Notes under the pieces: model-generated | Told to the model about the DNA's origin: nothing | The model's database searches: none | The model's input: the letters and a program-made list of their open reading frames with translations, nothing else | Made by a program: the position numbers and the translations under genes | Source: Acherontichlamydia pituitae | GTDB taxonomy: Bacteria > Chlamydiota > Chlamydiia > Chlamydiales > Rhabdochlamydiaceae | Assembly (NCBI GenBank): GCA_019634675.1 | Contig: JAHCAX010000018.1 | Span: forward strand, 1 to 21,742 | Length of the DNA stretch: 21,742 nucleotides | Direction: 5' to 3' | Shown: piece by piece, positions 8,413 to 15,051 of the stretch | Numbering within the stretch: position 1 is the stretch's first letter | How the letters are laid out: every line of letters begins with the position of its first letter

Positions 8413-9813
8413 ATGGCAGAAGATTTCGATGTCGTCATCATCGGCGCAGGTCCTGGCGGCTATGTCGCAGCGATACGGGCAGCGCAGCTTGACCTCAAGA
8501 CAGCTTGCGTCGAAAAGAGGCTCGAGCTCGGCGGAACATGCCTCAATGTCGGCTGCATCCCTTCAAAAGCCCTTCTGCAATCTTCAGAACTCTATTGGAA
8601 ATTGCGCCATGAAGGAAAAAGCCATGGCCTTGAAATCTCTGAGGTTGGCCTTAACTTCAAACAGATGATGGGCCGCAAACAAAAAGTCGTTGCCGGCTTC
8701 AACGAAGGGATCGGCGGCCTCTTTAAGAAGAACAAAATAACCCGCTATGCGGGCACCGCCCAACTCACATCTCCGCACACCATCGCTGTCCAAAGCGGCC
8801 CGTCCAAAGTGGAGCTGAATGCGCGCAACATCATCTTAGCAACAGGTTCAGAGCCGATCGGACTCCCTTTCCTTCCCTTCGACGAAAGGCGGATCCTCTC
8901 CTCGACAGGAGCCCTCGCCCTTGAAAGCATCCCGAAAAAACTGCTCGTTGTCGGCGCAGGGATCATCGGCGTCGAGCTCGGTTCCGTCTACAGTCGGTTA
9001 GGCACCGAAGTGATCTTTGTCGAGTTCCTCGATAGGATCTGTCCAACGCTCGATAGCAGCCTCTCCAAAGAACTGCAGCAGTGTTTGACCAAACAAGGGA
9101 TGCAGTTCTTTTTAAGCTCCAAAGTCGCCTCAGCGGAAATTTCCGACAAGCAGATCACTCTTAATGTGCAAGTGCCCGACCAAACCACCCAAACCATGTC
9201 GTCCGACGCTGTCCTCGTCTCGATCGGAAGAAGGCCAGTCACAACAGGCCTCGGCCTTGAGAACGTCGGCATCACTCCCAATCCGAAAGGATTTATTCCG
9301 ATCAATGGGCAGTTCCGCACAACGATCCCTCACATCTTTGCCATCGGCGATATCGTTGATGGACCGATGCTTGCCCACAAAGCTTCGGAAGAAGGTGCTG
9401 CGGTAGCCGAGATCATCGCCGGACATCATCCTCTTGTCGATTACGCCGCTATCCCTAGCGTCGTCTACACCCATCCCGAAGTGGCAGCTGTCGGCATGAC
9501 GGAAGATGAAGCAAAGAGCTATGGGTTCAATCCGATCTCAGGAACATTTCCCTTCAAAGCAAATTCCCGCGCACGCTGCACAGGTGAAGAAGAGGGATTT
9601 GTTAAAATCGTTGCAGATCCCGTAACAGATACTATCCTCGGCGTCCACATTATCGGGGCCCACGCCTCCGAGCTGATCGCCGAAGCAGGACTTGCCATCA
9701 GCCAAAAAGCAAAGGTGCTCGACATCGCCAACCTTCCTCATGCCCACCCGACCTTATCGGAGGCCATCAAGGAAGCTGCGCTAGCCGTCCACAAACGGGC
9801 GATCCATAAGTAA
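8413..9813 (+). CDS. lpd: Dihydrolipoamide dehydrogenase (E3)
   Basis: This FAD enzyme reoxidises the lipoyl groups of SucB (and of any pyruvate dehydrogenase complex) with NAD. In the 466-residue protein, GAGPGGYVAAIRAAQ at residues 11-25 binds FAD. GGTCLNVGCIPSKALL holds the redox disulfide Cys43-Cys48. VVGAGIIGVELGSVYSRLG is the NAD-binding fold. FAIGDIVDGPMLAHKA is the second FAD motif. HAHPTLSEA (443-451) gives the catalytic His-Glu pair of the dimer interface. It follows sucB by 16 bases, so it is the third gene of the operon. As I recall, lpdA lies elsewhere in C. trachomatis. No clear terminator follows the stop. Confidence 0.96.
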   Translation: MAEDFDVVIIGAGPGGYVAAIRAAQLDLKTACVEKRLELGGTCLNVGCIPSKALLQSSELYWKLRHEGKSHGLEISEVGLNFKQMMGRKQKVVAGFNEGIGGLFKKNKITRYAGTAQLTSPHTIAVQSGPSKVELNARNIILATGSEPIGLPFLPFDERRILSSTGALALESIPKKLLVVGAGIIGVELGSVYSRLGTEVIFVEFLDRICPTLDSSLSKELQQCLTKQGMQFFLSSKVASAEISDKQITLNVQVPDQTTQTMSSDAVLVSIGRRPVTTGLGLENVGITPNPKGFIPINGQFRTTIPHIFAIGDIVDGPMLAHKASEEGAAVAEIIAGHHPLVDYAAIPSVVYTHPEVAAVGMTEDEAKSYGFNPISGTFPFKANSRARCTGEEEGFVKIVADPVTDTILGVHIIGAHASELIAEAGLAISQKAKVLDIANLPHAHPTLSEAIKEAALAVHKRAIHK

Positions 9814-9952
9814 ACGCCTTGCAAAAGCAGAGCTTACGTCGGATTAGATCTTGATTTTCTCTGTACCTACTATGTTCTCTGCGGTAAAAAATCTTCCATT
9901 CAGGATTCTTGAATTTTTTTATGCATACGTAGATCATGGTTCAAAAATTGAT

Positions 9953-10210
9953 ATGGAATTCAAAAGAGCCAAAATCATCGCTTGTAAACCAAAGCCAAAT
10001 TATCACGTTTGGATACGGTTCGATGATGGACTGGAAGGAGAAGTTGATTTAAGCTATCTAGTCGGCCAAGGGGTATTCGAGGCTTGGAAATCCGTTGAAT
10101 TTTTTAATCAAGTGCGTGTTGACTCTCGAACAGATACGTTAGCATGGGGTGACGAGATCGATTTAGACCCTTATGTGCTCAGAGAGAAAATTTCCCAAAA
10201 CAGAGAATAA
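9953..10210 (+). CDS. DUF2442-like small protein
   Basis: The 85 residues from ATG 9953 fit the DUF2442 pattern: a VWIRFDDG strand, the acidic-aliphatic VDLSYL, an FxxW/FFNQVRVD segment, LAWGDEIDLDP and a final YVLRE. DUF2442 proteins are small, of unknown biochemistry, and are often found beside DUF4160 genes in accessory DNA, sometimes discussed as antitoxin-like. No good ribosome binding site is visible. The frame stays open upstream to ATG 9872 and TTG 9851, so the N-terminus is uncertain. The upstream in-frame residues (PFRILEFFYAY) might be a remnant of a partner protein, but that is a guess. It could be read from the suc operon or be a recent arrival, because its codon choice is more AT-rich than that of lpd. 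Confidence 0.65.
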   Translation: MEFKRAKIIACKPKPNYHVWIRFDDGLEGEVDLSYLVGQGVFEAWKSVEFFNQVRVDSRTDTLAWGDEIDLDPYVLREKISQNRE

Positions 10211-10212
10211 GT

Positions 10213-10244
10213 ACAATAAGATGCAGTTAACTGCACCTTATTGT
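10213..10244. terminator. Near-perfect 32-base palindrome between convergent genes
   Basis: ACAATAAG (10213-10220) pairs with CTTATTGT (10237-10244), and TGCAGTTAACTGCA (10222-10235) is itself palindromic, with one mismatch between the two. It sits between the convergent ends of the DUF2442-like gene and the HesB gene. It may be a bidirectional terminator, but there is no T run on either side, so a protein-binding operator cannot be excluded. Confidence 0.55.
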
Positions 10245-10254
10245 AGCTCTTCGA

Positions 10255-10830
10255 TTAGTAGCTTTGAGACTTGCCGCAGCCGCAAGAGCCTTTGGCGTTA
10301 GGATTGGAGATTTTGAAGCCGGAACCGTTCAGACCATCGATATAGTCGATCTCGCAGCCCATTAGGCGGCTGACCGCTTTCTCATTGACGTGGACATCGA
10401 TCCCGTGGGAAGGGAAAACGCGGTCGTCTGCGCGAGGCTTTTCTGAATAATCGAGAACATATTCAAAACCGCTGCATCCGCCTGCTTTATCGCCGAAGCG
10501 CAAGCCCCAGCCCTCTTTTCCTTCTTCTTTTAAGATCTCAATGAATTTTTCAGCTGCTTTCTTAGTCATGGAGATCGTATTCAAATCAATTTTTTCATTC
10601 AAAATTTCATTGAGGCGTTTTACGAGGTCATCGATTTCTTCCTCTGAAAAACCATGGCTGAGCATGCCAGCTTCAAGGGTTTCCCAGACGGCCGCGCCGC
10701 AGCCTACGCAATGAAGGCCCCGGTTCGTCATTTCTTGGGCTAATTTTTGACTCTTTTGCGGGAAATTAGAAAAAATGTCTTCAATTGTCATATCCCGGGT
10801 AATTTGGGAACGAGATTGGGTATTGCTCAT
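10255..10830 (-). CDS. DUF1858-HesB/IscA fusion, iron-sulfur cluster carrier
   Basis: The 191-residue protein joins two domains. Residues 13-75 are a DUF1858-like domain with MTIEDIFSNFP and a CVGCG pair (Cys41, Cys44), as in the N-terminus of ScdA-type and hybrid-cluster-associated proteins. Residues 87-191 are an A-type carrier domain (IscA/SufA/ErpA/HesB) with GGCSGFEY (Cys119) and GSCGCG (Cys183, Cys185), the three cysteines that bind iron or a [2Fe-2S] cluster in that family. AAGGA precedes the ATG at 10830. It lies 17 bases after the ferredoxin gene and is probably co-transcribed with it. I infer a role in building or repairing iron-sulfur proteins. The extra cysteine pair sets it apart from ordinary single-domain IscA proteins of about 110 residues. 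Confidence 0.85.
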   Translation of the reverse strand: MSNTQSRSQITRDMTIEDIFSNFPQKSQKLAQEMTNRGLHCVGCGAAVWETLEAGMLSHGFSEEEIDDLVKRLNEILNEKIDLNTISMTKKAAEKFIEILKEEGKEGWGLRFGDKAGGCSGFEYVLDYSEKPRADDRVFPSHGIDVHVNEKAVSRLMGCEIDYIDGLNGSGFKISNPNAKGSCGCGKSQSY

Positions 10831-10847
10831 GAGTGATCCTTGTAAAT

Positions 10848-11111
10848 TTAAAACTTAATTTTTACGCAGCCGCCTTTAATGCGGCACTGGCAAGCGAGCC
10901 TTTCTAGATCCTGCTCGCCTAAGAAATCTTTTTCCTCTTGCGTGAACTCTGAGAGGTATTCCATTCCATCAACAACCTCGATCACACATGTTCCGCATAC
11001 CCCTTCTGTGCATGCAAATGGGACGCCGGCCTCTTCACAAACTTCTTGAATCGTGGAGTCATCGGCCACTTCTTTTTCTTCACTGGTATTTTCAAAGACT
11101 AATTTTGCCAT
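10848..11111 (-). CDS. [2Fe-2S] ferredoxin
   Basis: This is a small soluble electron carrier of the plant/adrenodoxin-like ferredoxin fold. With ATG at 11111 it has 87 residues. The cluster ligands are Cys34, Cys39 and Cys42 in ACTEGVCGTC, and Cys74 in LACQC, giving Cx4Cx2Cx31C. A further ATG lies in frame at 11126, but AGG at 11119-11121 falls inside that extension and is well placed for 11111. The MAKLVFE start also fits what I recall of chlamydial ferredoxins. It is followed directly by the HesB-fusion gene, which suggests they work together in iron-sulfur metabolism. No confident promoter is visible upstream. Confidence 0.9.
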   Translation of the reverse strand: MAKLVFENTSEEKEVADDSTIQEVCEEAGVPFACTEGVCGTCVIEVVDGMEYLSEFTQEEKDFLGEQDLERLACQCRIKGGCVKIKF

Positions 11112-11173
11112 TCTACAACCTGACATTAAAGAATTTTAGTAGGGAATTTAACATACCAAACTGGAAAAGTAAA

Positions 11174-11217
11174 GAGCCGATTGCAAAACACAGGTGTTCA
11201 AGTTTTGCGATCAGCTC
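11174..11217 (-). other. Stem-loop between ferredoxin and the 67-residue gene
   Basis: GAGC at 11174-11177 pairs with 11214-11217. After one mismatch, 11179-11189 pairs with 11202-11212 (11 bp, one G-T wobble) around a 12-base loop. On the minus strand it is followed by CTTTACTTTT. It may be a second terminator behind the one at 11232-11259, or a structured element upstream of the ferredoxin gene. Confidence 0.5.
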
Positions 11218-11231
11218 ATTATAGAAAAAGC

Positions 11232-11259
11232 AAGGGGCGGGTTTTAACACCCGCCCCTT
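11232..11259 (-). terminator. Intrinsic terminator of the 67-residue gene
   Basis: A perfect 11-bp GC-rich stem (AAGGGGCGGGT, 11232-11242 with 11249-11259) has a 6-base loop. Read on the minus strand it is followed by GCTTTTTC. It lies 30 bases beyond the stop of the minus-strand gene at 11289. Confidence 0.85.
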
Positions 11260-11288
11260 ATATGAAACAGAAATGAATAAGTCTGCTA

Positions 11289-11492
11289 TTAGATCAATTC
11301 AGGCCTTTCATGAGAGACAGAAGGATCTTCTGCTAGCAGTTCCTCTACGGTCTCTTTTAGGGTCTTAATCCCTTCAGGAAATCCGCATCGGACCAGCATC
11401 TCATTGAGATACGTCAGCTCAGCTTCTAGAAGATCGTTTTTTGTCTCCAGAGCGGCTATTTTCGACAGCAATTGATTCTGAGTATTATCCAT
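11289..11492 (-). CDS. Small coiled-coil protein, unknown
   Basis: The 67 residues begin with a continuous amphipathic helix (residues 5-36, LLSKIAALETKNDLLEAELT) with leucines in heptad-like positions, so it probably forms a coiled coil or dimer. A second helix (TLKETVEELL) and a polar tail follow. A strong ribosome binding site (GGGGAGGAT, around 11499-11508) precedes the ATG, and a good terminator follows, which together argue that this is a real, separately transcribed gene. It is divergent from the 740-residue gene at 11825. I do not recognise the family. A chaperone or adaptor role for a neighbouring secreted protein is possible from size and position alone. Confidence 0.75.
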   Translation of the reverse strand: MDNTQNQLLSKIAALETKNDLLEAELTYLNEMLVRCGFPEGIKTLKETVEELLAEDPSVSHERPELI

Positions 11493-11824
11493 TTTATTAT
11501 CCTCCCCTCAAAGGGATTTACTTCATTTTCTTATATATTTATTTTACTTAATTCAACTATTAATTTCAACACTTACTCACATAATAAATGATACCCAAAC
11601 GTGATTAAATTACACATTACAAAAAATGAATAGTTCTTAATCAAATTTACAATAACTTAGAGTTACATTTTTACTTCATACATAATAAAAAACAAAGTAT
11701 ACAAAATGCTAATTTTCAGCACCTTAAGAGTTTATTTTACTTGAAACAGGAACTGATAATTAAGTATAATTAATGCGACACGAAAGAATAATAATACAAA
11801 TAAAAGACGTAAAGGAGAATAACT
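11493..11824. other. AT-rich divergent intergenic region
   Basis: This 332-base spacer has no gene. It separates the minus-strand 67-residue gene from the plus-strand 740-residue gene and must hold both promoters. The plus-strand promoter is clear (annotated separately). For the minus strand only a weak TTGAAT with AT-rich sequence and a short spacing around 11540-11560 can be seen. Composition resembles that of 280-700. Confidence 0.5.
11741..11770 (+). promoter_or_regulatory. Sigma-70-like promoter of the 740-residue gene
   Basis: TTGAAA at 11741-11746 and TATAAT at 11765-11770 are separated by 18 bases, almost identical in layout to the promoter at 635-664. The leader would be about 48 bases, with AAAGGAGA at 11811-11818 before the ATG. 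Confidence 0.75.
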
Positions 11825-14047
11825 ATGGCTACTTTTTTTGACCCAAGCCAGCAAGCAACGGGATTGCCTTTAAGCGGCTCCCCCCTTTATCCGCAATACC
11901 CAGGAATAAGCGCCCTTTTTACTCAAGATGACTTCTCGCTCTCGCACAAGCCGCCTTCTTTTAACCCGCAATTCAACCCCTCTGCACCTGTATTCGACCC
12001 GCCTCCTACTTTTGACTCAACTGTTAGTTCCGTCTATCCATTGACACTGGCTACTGAGCTGAATTATCCTCAGATAATTCCATCAACTTGCGATGAAACT
12101 CCTGCTTTGTATGGGCCAATAGTTTACCCTAAACTCCCTGTTGTTTGGTCTTCGTGGCAGTTTAAAGAAAGCCATTCATTGCTCCATCCTCCAACTGTAG
12201 TCCCTCCTGAATTCATGGCAAAGGACCCTGTTTTATCTCCTCAGCTCCTAGGCCAGATTGATCGACTGACTTCACTGGACTTTGATGATTTCCACCCTTG
12301 GCAAGTCAATGAAGAACAACCTACTCATGAGCTCATTGGAAAAATCATGAGCGAACTCACGCACAAGTTCCCGAAAGAGGTCACGACAGAAGCGTTCCAG
12401 TACGAACTGGCCCTTTGTGAAAAGGCAATTTTTGAAATTGAGCAATTACCCACAATTGACCCAGAGAATAAGACATTGCTTGAACTTGGGATCCGCGATG
12501 CGCTCTCAAAGCATATAGAAATTTTTGAGGCCAATAAGTTAGGGAACATCTACGGTCAAACTAAGGTTATTCCAAGCTATATCGAAGACATCCCCACGCT
12601 GCTTCGCCAATTCGCAACGCGAGCCACCTATTACATGTCATCTGGTGTCATCCATCACGGAGGAGAGCTATTAACGAGCGTCCGCTATCATTTTAACACA
12701 CTGCTTACAGACAGTTTCAATCAACAGAAAATTGAATCTTTACCTTTACAGCAGCAATTTGAACTGTGCAATACCCTCATCAATCTGCACCTAAAGGTTT
12801 TTGATGCGACTCCAACGGTAAAGACGAACCTTCAATTTGACGCGCACCAAACGATGTCCAGCATGCTTCTTCAGCATTATGTGCCTTTGTTCAAACAAGC
12901 TTATGAAGCCGGGAAGCCATTGCCATGCGATTTGACCCAGTTACTTGACGGCCTCTATAAACTCGCTTCAAATCAGAATAACTTCATTTTGATCCAAGAC
13001 CCGCGCCAAACTTTTGTGCAAGCTGTTTTTGGAGGAGATGATATTGGCCAGCTCCGTGGTCAGATCGCACAAAGAACTTTAGCTGAAAAGACGCTTATTG
13101 ACAGCACACCGGTTCAAACGGCCCAGCCCGCAAAAAGCATTTGGAGCAAAATTAACATCTTTTCAAGGGCGCCTTCCGCAGAACAGCTGGCAAGAGAAGC
13201 TTCCCAACGCAAAGCGTCTGCTCATTCAGCTGCCGATGCAAAACAGCAAGCTCAAAACCTTGTCATCGATCAATTAGAAGCCTATATGACCGGTGGACAA
13301 GCTCTAGTAGGGCAAACATTGCCGTTTGATCCCACGGTCCTTCCTAATGGCATAAAACCCTCTGCACCGCCTTTTGATGAAGACTTATTGCCAAAAGCAG
13401 ACACCGTTGTAGTCACACCGATTGTAGGCGATAAGACCGTTACAGGATTCTCCACTCTACCTGTGGCGCAAGCAGCAACTCCAAGCAAAGTCACAATTAC
13501 TTTCGCTGCGCAGCCTAAAAAAACGAAACCTACCGGATCGTATGTCCATCTTGCATTCCGCGATTTGCTCGAGCGCACTACTGAGGATAAAGACTTATTT
13601 GGACAATTCCCAAAACCGGTGCAGCGCGACCTGATGCGCCATCTTTTCCATACTCGCAACGTCGGTCCTGCGGAAGCGCGCATCGAAGCCGCCTTCTCGA
13701 AAAATGTCGATGGAACGAAAGTCCCCCACGTCAACCACCTCTATACACGGGAACTTGCCCAGCTCGACAAGCATTTGAAATCAACATCGCGAACAACGGA
13801 ACAGCAGCAAGGAGAAGACATTTTAAGCTTGTACTACCAAGGAAAGCAAAATGACGAAGCTTTCGTGGAAAAGCTTAATGCCTTCCCAACAACAGAACTG
13901 TTCTTATACTTTGTCTGGGACATCGCTAAGAATGCGAACGTTGAAATTCCCGATACGGAAGATAACTGGGCTGGTAAGAACTACAAAGACCCGCAGTTCA
14001 TCCACCTGACGATGCAAGCTCTTGAACGGTTCTTGCACACATCATAA
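11825..14047 (+). CDS. Uncharacterised 740-residue protein with Pro/Phe-rich N-terminus, candidate effector
   Basis: I do not recognise a family. The ATG at 11825 follows AAAGGAGA by 6 bases. Residues 1-110 are rich in Pro, Phe, Tyr and Ser with FDP/FNP repeats and look disordered; no signal peptide or membrane segment is visible. Residues about 130-420 are predicted helical by composition. Residues 430-570 are a low-complexity Ala/Gln/Lys then Pro/Thr/Val region. A helical C-terminal part (about 575-740) contains FRDLLERTTEDKDLFGQF. PSAP motifs occur at 52-55 and 512-515 in the similar contexts PSAPVFD and PSAPPFD. Own promoter, own terminator and a disordered N-terminus suggest a secreted or surface protein, but this is inference. 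Confidence 0.85.
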   Translation: MATFFDPSQQATGLPLSGSPLYPQYPGISALFTQDDFSLSHKPPSFNPQFNPSAPVFDPPPTFDSTVSSVYPLTLATELNYPQIIPSTCDETPALYGPIVYPKLPVVWSSWQFKESHSLLHPPTVVPPEFMAKDPVLSPQLLGQIDRLTSLDFDDFHPWQVNEEQPTHELIGKIMSELTHKFPKEVTTEAFQYELALCEKAIFEIEQLPTIDPENKTLLELGIRDALSKHIEIFEANKLGNIYGQTKVIPSYIEDIPTLLRQFATRATYYMSSGVIHHGGELLTSVRYHFNTLLTDSFNQQKIESLPLQQQFELCNTLINLHLKVFDATPTVKTNLQFDAHQTMSSMLLQHYVPLFKQAYEAGKPLPCDLTQLLDGLYKLASNQNNFILIQDPRQTFVQAVFGGDDIGQLRGQIAQRTLAEKTLIDSTPVQTAQPAKSIWSKINIFSRAPSAEQLAREASQRKASAHSAADAKQQAQNLVIDQLEAYMTGGQALVGQTLPFDPTVLPNGIKPSAPPFDEDLLPKADTVVVTPIVGDKTVTGFSTLPVAQAATPSKVTITFAAQPKKTKPTGSYVHLAFRDLLERTTEDKDLFGQFPKPVQRDLMRHLFHTRNVGPAEARIEAAFSKNVDGTKVPHVNHLYTRELAQLDKHLKSTSRTTEQQQGEDILSLYYQGKQNDEAFVEKLNAFPTTELFLYFVWDIAKNANVEIPDTEDNWAGKNYKDPQFIHLTMQALERFLHTS

Positions 14048-14058
14048 AGTAGGAATGC

Positions 14059-14078
14059 AGAGGCCTAACAAGGCCTCT
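14059..14078 (+). other. Short GC-rich hairpin after the 740-residue gene
   Basis: AGAGGCCT (14059-14066) and AGGCCTCT (14071-14078) form a perfect 8-bp stem with an AACA loop. No T run follows, so it may stabilise the 3' end, with the terminator proper lying downstream. Confidence 0.5.
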
Positions 14079-14097
14079 ATGATACCCATAGAACTTT

Positions 14098-14163
14098 TGT
14101 GAGAAATCCCCTCTTGCAGCTTTTTCACCCGGCGCTGCAAGAGACTTTCTCACATTTTCTTTT
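14098..14163 (+). terminator. Intrinsic terminator of the 740-residue gene
   Basis: An outer stem (TGTGAGAAA, 14098-14106, with 14146-14154) and an inner stem (CTCTTGCAGC, 14111-14120, with 14134-14143) stack with small internal loops. A T-rich tail TTTTCTTTT follows from 14155. The tail exists only on the plus strand. Confidence 0.8.
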
Positions 14164-14337
14164 ATACACAAACAACATGAAAAATCGGGAATTTAGCAAG
14201 GAGACGCCCTAAATTTAAACCAAGCTTTGCTGACGCCGAAGCAGCTCAACTTGAATAAGTTGGGCGATGCAGGCGGTTTTAAATTTAGTGGCTGTCCGAC
14301 GCAGCTAAAAACCGATTTTTCATGTTGTTTGTGTATA
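14163..14337. repeat. 175-bp imperfect palindrome, MITE-like dispersed repeat
   Basis: The first 26 bases (14163-14188) are the exact reverse complement of the last 26 (14312-14337). Inside, CTAAATTTAAA (14209-14219) pairs with 14278-14288, further short blocks match, and the centre folds as CAACTT-GAAT-AAGTTG (14247-14262). The whole element can form one long hairpin. The ends read TATAC and GTATA, which would fit a TA target duplication as in IS630/Tc1-type mini-elements; that is inference. No protein is encoded. A related arm is at bases 1-36. The right arm overlaps the 3' end of the methyltransferase gene. Confidence 0.8.
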
Positions 14338-15051
14338 TCCACGCAAAGCAAAGACCGTTGGCCTTTTATCAATCTCTGGCATCGGAGATTTTTTCCATTC
14401 GCGCACTGTTTTGGTTGCCACTTCTTGACGCTGCGCGGTCAGATCTGTCGCAATGCAGAGCAGGGTGTTGTCGGCAAGAGTCTTGAGCAGCTGGGCGAAG
14501 AGCTTTTGGTTGCGGTATGGCGTTTCAATGAACAGATGTGTCGATTTTTCTAGGCTAGAGCGTTTCTGCATCTCTTGGATTGCTTTGATGAGCACTGGCT
14601 CCTCTTTTGGCAAATAACCATGAAATGTGAAATGCTGCCCTCCCAGTCCCGATAGGACCAGCGCTATCAAAATCGATGAAGGCCCTGCAAACGTCTCTAC
14701 TGCAACCCCTTTTTGGCGGGCCTTAAAGACCAGGTTGCTGCCTGGATCAGCAAGGCATGGCATTCCGCAATCGGAGATCAGTCCCCAGCACTGCCCTTTC
14801 AGAATGGGATCGAGCAGCTCGTCGATCTGCCGGTCTGCGGTGTGCTCATTAAGAAGCTGGATCGGAATGTCCCGGAAGGTCTTCGGCGCTTCAAACTGGA
14901 ACCTGCGCAAGAAACGGCGCGCAGCCTTTTCGCTTTCGGCGATCAGTCCATGGATTTTAGAGACAGCCGCATCGACGCTTTTAGGAAGCACCTGAGTGTG
15001 GTCTCCCTCTTCATCGAGGAGATTTGGAAATAGGAATAGGACAGGTCTCAT
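14320..15051 (-). CDS. YraL/RsmI-like SAM-dependent methyltransferase
   Basis: The protein (243 residues) belongs to the tetrapyrrole-methylase-fold family that includes RsmI, which 2'-O-methylates C1402 of 16S rRNA. Visible features are QLLNEHT, the glycine-rich loop ISDCGMPCLADPGSNLV (RsmI: SDAGTPxxSDPG), GPSSILIALVLSG, FTFHGYLP and FIETPYRN. The N-terminus lacks the usual VATPIGN loop, so it is a divergent branch; I recall CT048 of C. trachomatis, named yraL, as similar. Its start overlaps the holA stop (ATGA). The last five codons and the stop lie within the right arm of the palindromic repeat, so the C-terminal residues YTQTT may be repeat-derived. The exact RNA target is not certain. 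Confidence 0.8.
   Translation of the reverse strand: MRPVLFLFPNLLDEEGDHTQVLPKSVDAAVSKIHGLIAESEKAARRFLRRFQFEAPKTFRDIPIQLLNEHTADRQIDELLDPILKGQCWGLISDCGMPCLADPGSNLVFKARQKGVAVETFAGPSSILIALVLSGLGGQHFTFHGYLPKEEPVLIKAIQEMQKRSSLEKSTHLFIETPYRNQKLFAQLLKTLADNTLLCIATDLTAQRQEVATKTVREWKKSPMPEIDKRPTVFALRGYTQTT

Noticed and set aside
14227..14553. 108-codon frame across the palindrome
   Set aside because: It runs through the repeat and antisense to the methyltransferase gene, with no start signals.
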